From Treponema sp. (GTDB lineage Bacteria; Spirochaetota; Spirochaetia; Treponematales; Breznakiellaceae): DNA of 11,058 nucleotides. The position numbers were made by a program, and so were the translations under genes. Where the stretch lies: assembly GCA_031274565.1 (NCBI GenBank), contig JAISPY010000009.1:1-11058 (forward strand), written 5' to 3'. Below are positions 1 through 4,943 of this stretch, one piece after another. The notes under the pieces are model-generated. The model was not told the origin of the DNA. It made no database searches and worked only from the letters and a program-made list of their open reading frames with translations. Numbering within the stretch: position 1 is the stretch's first letter; each line of letters starts with the position of its first letter.

Positions 1-1
1 T

Positions 2-472
2 AATATTATTATTGCCTATTTCGATCCGCCTTATGGATCGAATAATGAGAAAATGCCGCCTTCTCGTGTCCGCTATGCGTCTTATTACCATATTTGGACA
101 ACAATATGTTTAAATGACAGGCCCGAAGTTTTTGGCAAGGCAAAAAGGCGGACTGACACTTCCGATACCATAGCCGGATCTGCCTTTGAGGAATTTAGAA
201 AAGGTGAATCCGGAAAATATATTGTAATTGAAGCGATAGAAAAACTTATAAAAGTAACACCCGCAAACTATATTATTTTGTCCTACAGTTCCGGAGGCAG
301 AGCGACAGCAGATGAATTAAATGAAGTGCTTAATAATTATGGAAAAATTATTGAAATCGAGAAAATTAATTATAAAAAAAATGTCATGTCATCAATGAAA
401 TGGACAAAAGATTGGGTTAAAGAAATAGAAGAAGAAAATTTTGAATATTTATTTTTAATGGAGAAGAAATAA
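2..472 (+). CDS. DNA adenine-N6 methyltransferase, D12 class, C-terminal part (5' end outside window)
   Basis: The frame is open from the left edge, so the gene begins upstream and only the last 156 residues are present. They open with a DPPY motif (YFDPPYGSNNEK), the catalytic motif IV of N6-adenine methyltransferases, which flips and methylates an adenine using S-adenosylmethionine. About 145 residues follow, including a hydrophobic strand with YIILSYSSGGR and a terminal strand (FEYLFLMEKK), as in Dam-like D12 enzymes where DPPY lies in the second half. The SAM-binding motif I and the target recognition domain should lie upstream. The ATG at 53 is inside the protein and downstream of DPPY, so it is not the start. 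The segment is clearly more AT-rich than the rest of the window, which suggests horizontal transfer. No restriction enzyme is visible; one could lie upstream. The target site cannot be predicted. The family call is firm, the biological role is inferred. Confidence 0.88.
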   Translation, partial: NIIIAYFDPPYGSNNEKMPPSRVRYASYYHIWTTICLNDRPEVFGKAKRRTDTSDTIAGSAFEEFRKGESGKYIVIEAIEKLIKVTPANYIILSYSSGGRATADELNEVLNNYGKIIEIEKINYKKNVMSSMKWTKDWVKEIEEENFEYLFLMEKK

Positions 473-483
473 AATGATTCCCC

Positions 484-519
484 CCGCCTCCCGCACCCAC
501 ATTTGGGCCGGCGGTTTTT
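484..519 (+). terminator. Candidate terminator for the methyltransferase gene
   Basis: CCGCC at 484-488 can pair with GGCGG at 510-514, with an inner CCC/GGG pairing (496-498 with 505-507), and TTTTT follows at 515-519. It starts 12 bases after the methyltransferase stop. The stem is short and interrupted, so this is a moderate candidate only. Confidence 0.4.
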
Positions 520-550
520 GCTTCGCAAAGCCCTTGTATGCCCGCCCAAA
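502..550. repeat. Nested small inverted repeat
   Basis: TTTGGGC at 502-508 is complementary to GCCCAAA at 544-550. It encloses a small hairpin, TTTGC-TTC-GCAAA, at 516-528. This GC-rich structure overlaps the candidate plus-strand terminator. It could be part of a dispersed intergenic repeat family, but one window cannot show copy number. Confidence 0.4.
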
Positions 551-565
551 CGTCGTCAACAGCCG

Positions 566-667
566 AAGGATAAACGCACTATTTTATAGAAAAAAATAAA
601 AATGCGGGGGGCCTTAGAAAAAAGCCACCCGCATCCCCCGGAATTTTTCTATGCGTTTACCCTAAGG
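566..667. repeat. Imperfect long inverted repeat around the operon terminator
   Basis: Three matched blocks occur in the same order on both arms: AAGGATAAACGCA (566-578) against TGCGTTTACCCTAAGG (652-667), TAGAAAAA (587-594) against TTTTTCTA (644-651), and ATGCGGGGGGC (602-612) against GCCACCCGCAT (624-634). Spacers between blocks differ in length on the two sides. The result is a mostly self-complementary block of about 100 bases between the convergent operons. It resembles a small non-coding repeat or MITE-like remnant, although no target duplication was recognised. Confidence 0.5.
590..634 (-). terminator. Rho-independent terminator of the chvE-mmsA-mmsB operon
   Basis: On the minus strand the stem ATGCGGGTGGC (634-624) pairs with GCCCCCCGCAT (612-602) over 11 positions with one mismatch, around an 11-base loop. 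A U-tract, TTTTATTTTTTT, follows immediately (601-590). It lies 67 bases beyond the permease stop and is the best intrinsic terminator in the window. Confidence 0.85.
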
Positions 668-700
668 ATGCTGCAAAAAGAGCCGCCTGATATAACAAAA

Positions 701-1897
701 TCAACCGAGCCCGGCTTTCCGGCGGGTGTAAATGTCGTAGAATACCGCTAAAAGCAGAATGAGCGCCTTGACCACATACTGGTAGTGGGTTCCCAGGTTC
801 ATCAGGGACATACCGTTATTGATGGCAGCCATCACGAGGCCCCCGACGATGACCCCTACTACCGTGCCGATGCCCCCAGAGGCGGAAACCCCGCCGATAT
901 AACAGGCGGCAATGGCATCCATCTCGAAAAGATTTCCCGCCTGGGGGAGGGCGCTGTTCATGTACCCGGTGGAAACCACCGCGGCAAGACCGGTCAAAAT
1001 CCCCATGATACAGAACACGATAAAGGTGATCAATTCGGAGTTGATCCCCGAAAGTTTTGCCGACCGGGAATTGCCCCCCACCGCATAGATATACCGGCCC
1101 AGGACGGTATTCTTCAGGATGAAGTTAAAGACAAACACCGTTACCCCCAGAACCACCACCACCACCGGAAGCCCCCGGTATGCGGAGAACCGCTGGGCAA
1201 GGCCGAGTACCAGGGCGCTGATCAATAGGAGCTTCCCGATAAAGAGGCTCCCCGGGGTAACTTCAAACCCGTTCTGTATCTTTTTCCGCCGGGACATAAA
1301 CTCGGTAATAAAATAGATAATGAGGAGCAGGACCCCCGCGATGAGGGAGATGGGGTAGATGCTGCCGATGGGATCCAGCCCCAAAATCTCATCCACCGTG
1401 CCTGTGGCAAGATGGGAATAGGTATTACCCTTGAGGCTGATGGGGTTAATATGGGTGATGAGGTAGGTAAGTCCTCGGAAGAGGAGCATCCCCGCCAGGG
1501 TAACGATGAAGGCGGGGATCTTCGCGTAGGCCACCCACAGGCCTTGGAAAGCTCCGATACAGAGGCCGATACCGAGGGCCGCCAAAAGCGTCAGGGGCAT
1601 GCCCAGCCCGGTATTGTATACCATGGCGCTGATAGCCCCCACAAAGGCGCAGACCGAGCCTACCGAAAGATCGATCCCCAGGATGATGATAACCTGAACC
1701 ATGCCTACTGCCAGGATAAGCACATAACTGTACTGAAAGAAAATATTGGTAAAATTTCGGGGACTAAAGTTAATCCCGTGGGTCAGGGGGGCAAATACTA
1801 TCATGATCACCGCCAGCATGATGAACATAGAATAATTCCGGATGTTGTTTCTGAATAGGGTCCGGATAGGTGCCGTCCGTATTGCCTTATCACTCAT
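701..1897 (-). CDS. mmsB: Multiple monosaccharide ABC transporter, permease MmsB/GguB
   Basis: Inner-membrane permease of a CUT2-family sugar importer. It should form a homodimer through which sugars delivered by ChvE pass, powered by MmsA. The protein is almost entirely hydrophobic membrane segments. It has the CUT2 hallmark GIDLSVGSV after the second or third segment and the GGNSRSAKLSGI loop near residue 280. At about 398 residues it is longer than RbsC-type permeases (about 320) and fits the GguB/MmsB/XylH group, with a charged cytoplasmic stretch (FMSRRKKIQNGFE) as the likely insert. The start is taken as ATG at 1897 because AAGGAG (1908-1903) lies 5 bases upstream. The in-frame GTG at 1903 overlaps that ribosome site and would be too close. 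The gene is last in the operon, 41 bases after mmsA, followed by a strong terminator. Family certain; exact sugar unknown. Confidence 0.93.
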   Translation of the reverse strand: MSDKAIRTAPIRTLFRNNIRNYSMFIMLAVIMIVFAPLTHGINFSPRNFTNIFFQYSYVLILAVGMVQVIIILGIDLSVGSVCAFVGAISAMVYNTGLGMPLTLLAALGIGLCIGAFQGLWVAYAKIPAFIVTLAGMLLFRGLTYLITHINPISLKGNTYSHLATGTVDEILGLDPIGSIYPISLIAGVLLLIIYFITEFMSRRKKIQNGFEVTPGSLFIGKLLLISALVLGLAQRFSAYRGLPVVVVVLGVTVFVFNFILKNTVLGRYIYAVGGNSRSAKLSGINSELITFIVFCIMGILTGLAAVVSTGYMNSALPQAGNLFEMDAIAACYIGGVSASGGIGTVVGVIVGGLVMAAINNGMSLMNLGTHYQYVVKALILLLAVFYDIYTRRKAGLG

Positions 1898-1915
1898 ATT
1901 CACTCCTTATAGGTC

Positions 1916-1934
1916 TCCCCGGGCGTACCGGGGA
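1916..1934 (-). other. Intercistronic hairpin between mmsA and mmsB
   Basis: TCCCCGG (1916-1922) and CCGGGGA (1928-1934) form a perfect 7-bp GC-rich stem with a 5-base loop, and there is no T-tract. It fills most of the 41-base gap and lies 7 bases upstream of the mmsB ribosome site. It may stabilise the upstream mRNA end or tune mmsB translation; this role is inferred. Confidence 0.5.
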
Positions 1935-1938
1935 AGTA

Positions 1939-3462
1939 TTAACCGACCAGCGCCAGATGCATGATCTTTTCCTGGGTTGCCTCATCGTGCATCAGCATCC
2001 CCTTGATCTTCCCTTCGTTCATCACATAGATCCGGTCCGCCATCCCCAGGGCTTCGGGCAGCTCCGAGCTGACCATGATAACGCTCTTGCCCTGGCGCAC
2101 AAGCGCGTTCAGGATGCCGTAGATCTCCGACTTAGCCCCCACATCAATGCCCCGGGTAGGCTCGTCCACAATAAAAATATCCGGGTCCGCCAGCAGGGTG
2201 CGGCTGAGAACCACCTTCTGTTGGTTCCCCCCGGAGAGATTCCGGGTGAGCTGGTTTATCGAGGGGGTCTTGATGGAAAGATCCTGACGGTACTTTTCAG
2301 CTTCCCGGATCTCCCGCTGGCTGTCCACAACGCCGAAGGCGGATAGCTTCCCCAAGCTCGCGGTGGAGATATTGGTTTTAATATCCTGAATCAGGATGAG
2401 CCCCAGGTTCTTCCGATCCTCCGAAACATACCCCAGGCCGGCGTTGATAGCCGCCCGGGTCGAATCCAGGCGCGCCTTTTTTCCATTAATATACACTTCG
2501 CCTTCGCTCCGGGAACCGTAGGACCCCCCGTAGATGCTCATCATCAACTCGGTACGGCCCGCGCCCATGGGGCCACAGAAGGCGAGGATCTCTCCCTTCC
2601 TGAGGTAGAAAGAGGCGTTGTCCACCACTTTGATGGTGTGGTAATCGGGATGGTAGACGGTCCAGTGCTTCACCTCCATCACCGTATTTCCGGGAGTCGA
2701 AACCCGTTCCGGGAACCGGTGGGTCAGGTTTCGACCGACCATGTCTTTGATGATCCTGTCCTCGGTAAGCTTATCCCCCTTGACGTCGTACGCGGCAATG
2801 GATTTACCGTCCCGCAGCACCGTTACCGTATCAGCTACCTTCAGCACCTCGTTGAGCTTGTGGGAGATCATCACCGAGGTGATGCCCTCCTTTTTAAATT
2901 CCAGCATCAGGTCCAAGAGCTTCTCGCTTTCGTCGTCATTGAGGGAAGAGGTTGGCTCATCGAGGATGAGGAGTTCCACCTTCTTCGAGAGGGCCCGGGC
3001 AATTTCCACAAGCTGCTGCTTCCCCACCCCCAGCTTACTCACAATGGTTTCAGGAGACTCATGCAAGCCCACCCGGTCCAGATACTTCTTGGATTCCCGT
3101 ATATAGGTATCCCACCGGATAATTCCCAGCCGGGTCTCCATGTGCCCGAGAAAGATATTTTCATAAATAGACAGATAGGGGCTTAAAGCCAGTTCCTGAT
3201 GGATAATGGCAAGCCCTTCCTTTTCGCTGTCCTTGACGCTGCGGTAGAAAGTTTCTTTTCCCTTATAGAAAACCTTGCCCTGATAGTCTCCCTTGGGATA
3301 GACCCCGCTGATAACGCTCATCAGGGTAGATTTACCCGCCCCGTTTTCCCCGCAGAGGGAATGGATCTCCCCCCGCTTCACCTTGAGGCTAACCCTATCC
3401 AATGCCCGAACCCCGGGAAATTCCTTGGTGAGGTTTTCGATTTCAAGAATATACTCGCCCAT
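1939..3462 (-). CDS. mmsA: Multiple monosaccharide ABC transporter, double ATPase MmsA/GguA
   Basis: Cytoplasmic ATPase with two fused nucleotide-binding domains, as in RbsA, MglA and XylG, driving the MmsB channel. The N-terminal domain has Walker A GENGAGKST (38-46), Q-loop Q89, signature LGVGKQQ (144-150), Walker B LLILDEP (164-170) and H-loop H201. The C-terminal domain has a degenerate Walker A, GPMGAGRTE (297-305), a good signature LSGGNQQK (409-416), Walker B IFIVDEP (429-435) and a Ser where the H-loop His would be (MVSSELPE). This asymmetry is normal for CUT2 ATPases, with one catalytic site degenerate. The 507-residue length is typical. The ATG at 3462 follows a GAGG about 8 bases upstream. 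The gene lies 103 bases after chvE, a gap that holds a stable hairpin, and precedes mmsB. Family assignment is firm; GguA/MmsA is preferred over RbsA because of the neighbouring ChvE. Confidence 0.95.
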   Translation of the reverse strand: MGEYILEIENLTKEFPGVRALDRVSLKVKRGEIHSLCGENGAGKSTLMSVISGVYPKGDYQGKVFYKGKETFYRSVKDSEKEGLAIIHQELALSPYLSIYENIFLGHMETRLGIIRWDTYIRESKKYLDRVGLHESPETIVSKLGVGKQQLVEIARALSKKVELLILDEPTSSLNDDESEKLLDLMLEFKKEGITSVMISHKLNEVLKVADTVTVLRDGKSIAAYDVKGDKLTEDRIIKDMVGRNLTHRFPERVSTPGNTVMEVKHWTVYHPDYHTIKVVDNASFYLRKGEILAFCGPMGAGRTELMMSIYGGSYGSRSEGEVYINGKKARLDSTRAAINAGLGYVSEDRKNLGLILIQDIKTNISTASLGKLSAFGVVDSQREIREAEKYRQDLSIKTPSINQLTRNLSGGNQQKVVLSRTLLADPDIFIVDEPTRGIDVGAKSEIYGILNALVRQGKSVIMVSSELPEALGMADRIYVMNEGKIKGMLMHDEATQEKIMHLALVG

Positions 3463-3507
3463 GATCCGCCTCGCTTAAGCCCATACAAAGGTAACCCCTA
3501 CATAAAA

Positions 3508-3536
3508 GGAAGGGAAGTCTTACAAACTTCCCTTCC
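3508..3536 (-). promoter_or_regulatory. Stable intercistronic hairpin after chvE (attenuator or 3'-end stabiliser)
   Basis: GGAAGGGAAGT (3508-3518) and ACTTCCCTTCC (3526-3536) form a perfect 11-bp stem with a 7-base loop. On the minus strand it is followed by only TTTTATG, a weak T-tract. It lies 29 bases beyond the chvE stop. Binding-protein genes of sugar importers often have such elements, which let the periplasmic protein be made in excess over ATPase and permease. That role is inferred here; the hairpin itself is directly visible. Confidence 0.7.
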
Positions 3537-3565
3537 CCCTCGCACTGCTGAAGTTCCGCCTCAGC

Positions 3566-4699
3566 CTACTTAAGTCTCGCGGCTTCGGCCTCGGTGTAGA
3601 AGCCGGCGTTGAGGGGCACCTGCCAGTTGTCCCGGGTAACAATCACCGGATCGAGCAGATAAGCCTTGACCACCTTCTTGCCGGTATCGCCGATCTTGGC
3701 AAGCTCCCCCGAAGCAAGGATCGCCCCGGGGATATTGGGAGTCTGGCCCCGAACAATGGCTTCGGCCAGGATAATCGCCGCCTCAGCCAGCTTATTGGTA
3801 TCCTTAAAGACCGTCATGTACTGTTCGCCGTTCTTGATGGATACCGCCGAATCAGCTTCAGCGTCCTGTCCGGTTACTACAGGCAGTTTGGTCCGGTACT
3901 TGGCGTCGGCTTTGCAGGCTTCGATAATGCCCCGGGCCAAGGTATCATTGGGGGCCAGTATCGCATCGAGCACCACGTCCCCGGCGTCACCGGAGAGGAG
4001 GTTTTCCATCCGGGTCTTAGCGATGGGCGCCTGCCAGTTTTCCGTGGCGATCCGCTGGAAGTTGGCGGTATCAGCAGAGGTCTTAGGATAGGGTCCCACT
4101 ACTTTCAGCACCCCGCTGTCGATGTAGGGATTGAGGACGCTCATGGCGCCGTCATAGAAGAAGAAGGCGTTGCCGTCGGTGGGGGAACCGGCAAAGAGGG
4201 TGATATACTTGGGGGCGTCGGCAGTAGCGGCCTTGAGGTTAAGCCCTGTTTCAATGCCCTGACCCTGGAGCTGACCGACCTTGAAGTTGTTAAAGGTGAG
4301 GTAGTAGTCATAATCCGCTGAATTGGGGATGATCCGGTCATAGGCGATAACCGCGACCTTACCCCGGGCGGCTTCGGTAACTACCGAGGCTACGCCGTCA
4401 TTAATACATCCGATGATAAGAACCTTAGCGCCCTGGGTCAGGAAGCTCTGGATCTGCTGATTCTGCTGGGTCTGATCCGCATTACCGAACTGGACCTCCG
4501 CCCGCATCCCCCGGGCTTCCGCGAACCGTTTCAGAGAAGCGCCGTCCTTTACCCAGCGTTCCACGTGGGTTTCGGGCATAGCGATACCGACCAAGTCCCC
4601 GGGTGTAGCCCCGCTGGACTGGGACTGGGATCCGCCCTTGGCAAAGACCACCGAACCGGCCGCTACCAGTACCATGAGGGCCATAAGCATTTTCTTCAT
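3566..4699 (-). CDS. chvE: Multiple monosaccharide ABC transporter, periplasmic binding protein ChvE
   Basis: Periplasmic receptor that captures monosaccharides and hands them to MmsA/MmsB. Residues 1-20 form a signal peptide (MKK, hydrophobic core, VFA before Lys21) suited to signal peptidase I. There is no lipobox Cys, so it is probably soluble or only peripherally held. The mature protein matches Agrobacterium ChvE closely in conserved stretches: VGIAMPE, VIAYDRIIPNS (D121, R122), GNAFFFYDGAMSVLNPYIDSG (starting near 176), VVTGQDAE (D279) and YMTVFKDT (K299). These are the segments expected to line the sugar cleft in periplasmic binding proteins. It is 377 residues long, against about 354 for ChvE. 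The start at 4699 is chosen over an upstream in-frame ATG at 4738 because GGAGG (4711-4707) lies 7 bases before it and the signal peptide begins there. It is first in its operon, behind its own promoter. The exact ligand (glucose, galactose, xylose, arabinose or other) is not determined. Confidence 0.95.
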   Translation of the reverse strand: MKKMLMALMVLVAAGSVVFAKGGSQSQSSGATPGDLVGIAMPETHVERWVKDGASLKRFAEARGMRAEVQFGNADQTQQNQQIQSFLTQGAKVLIIGCINDGVASVVTEAARGKVAVIAYDRIIPNSADYDYYLTFNNFKVGQLQGQGIETGLNLKAATADAPKYITLFAGSPTDGNAFFFYDGAMSVLNPYIDSGVLKVVGPYPKTSADTANFQRIATENWQAPIAKTRMENLLSGDAGDVVLDAILAPNDTLARGIIEACKADAKYRTKLPVVTGQDAEADSAVSIKNGEQYMTVFKDTNKLAEAAIILAEAIVRGQTPNIPGAILASGELAKIGDTGKKVVKAYLLDPVIVTRDNWQVPLNAGFYTEAEAARLK

Positions 4700-4752
4700 T
4701 TTCTTTCCTCCATAAAAATTGATCCTACAATTTGGCATATACCATTATCCTT

Positions 4753-4780
4753 ATGATACCACAGACCGGGTCTTATACAA
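4753..4780 (-). promoter_or_regulatory. Candidate sigma70-type promoter of chvE-mmsA-mmsB, with a palindrome in the spacer
   Basis: On the minus strand, TTGTAT (4780-4775) and TATCAT (4758-4753) are separated by 16 bases. A TG lies one base before the -10 box (extended -10, TGGTATCAT). Transcription would start about 45 bases upstream of the chvE start codon. The spacer holds a perfect 5-1-5 palindrome, AGACC-G-GGTCT (4763-4773), a plausible repressor operator. The promoter is inferred from sequence only. Confidence 0.55.
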
Positions 4781-4794
4781 TCGTAATCTTATGA

Positions 4795-4824
4795 CAAAAA
4801 CGGGGAATATGACTGGGTTTCCCC
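4795..4824 (-). terminator. Candidate terminator of the signalling operon
   Basis: On the minus strand GGGGAA (4824-4819) pairs with TTCCCC (4807-4802) across an 11-base loop, and GTTTTTG follows. It lies 120 bases beyond the cyclase stop and just upstream of the chvE promoter. The 6-bp stem is modest, so read-through into chvE is possible. Confidence 0.4.
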
Positions 4825-4848
4825 TCAGGATACGCCCCAACCAGGAAT

Positions 4849-4867
4849 ATTTTGATGTCATCAAAAT
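4849..4867. promoter_or_regulatory. Perfect 9-1-9 palindrome, candidate operator
   Basis: ATTTTGATG-T-CATCAAAAT is a perfect 19-base palindrome in the gap upstream of chvE, roughly 70 bases before the proposed -35 box. Its core TTGAT-N3-ATCAA resembles a CRP/FNR-family half-site pair but with 3 instead of 4 central bases, so the regulator family is uncertain. It could also be a weak hairpin at the end of the cyclase transcript. Confidence 0.45.
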
Positions 4868-4888
4868 CCCCGTCTTGAGAAACTGCAA

Positions 4889-4941
4889 GAGCTGGTTCCA
4901 TCGGACTGGAGGTCCGCCATAATCAATTTTTGAACCAGCTC
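4889..4941. repeat. Nested inverted repeat just downstream of the cyclase gene
   Basis: GAGCTGGTTC (4889-4898) and GAACCAGCTC (4932-4941) form a perfect 10-bp outer stem. They enclose a second hairpin, CGGAC (4902-4906) with GTCCG (4912-4916). The structure starts 3 bases past the cyclase stop. On the minus strand only a poor T-tract follows, so it looks more like a REP-type or mRNA 3'-end stabilising element than a classical terminator. Confidence 0.6.
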
Positions 4942-4943
4942 AT

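Noticed and set aside
785..2346. Plus-strand open frames opposite mmsB and mmsA
   Set aside because: They are antisense shadows in His/Gly/Asp-rich frames, while the minus strand carries clear ABC transporter motifs.
2221..2400. Degenerate Walker A and missing H-loop His in the second ATPase domain of MmsA
   Set aside because: This asymmetry is the normal state of CUT2 sugar ATPases, not a sign of gene decay.
4700..4738. Longer chvE start at 4738 adding 13 residues
   Set aside because: The extension would precede the signal peptide, and its start has no ribosome site, while ATG at 4699 has GGAGG 7 bases upstream.
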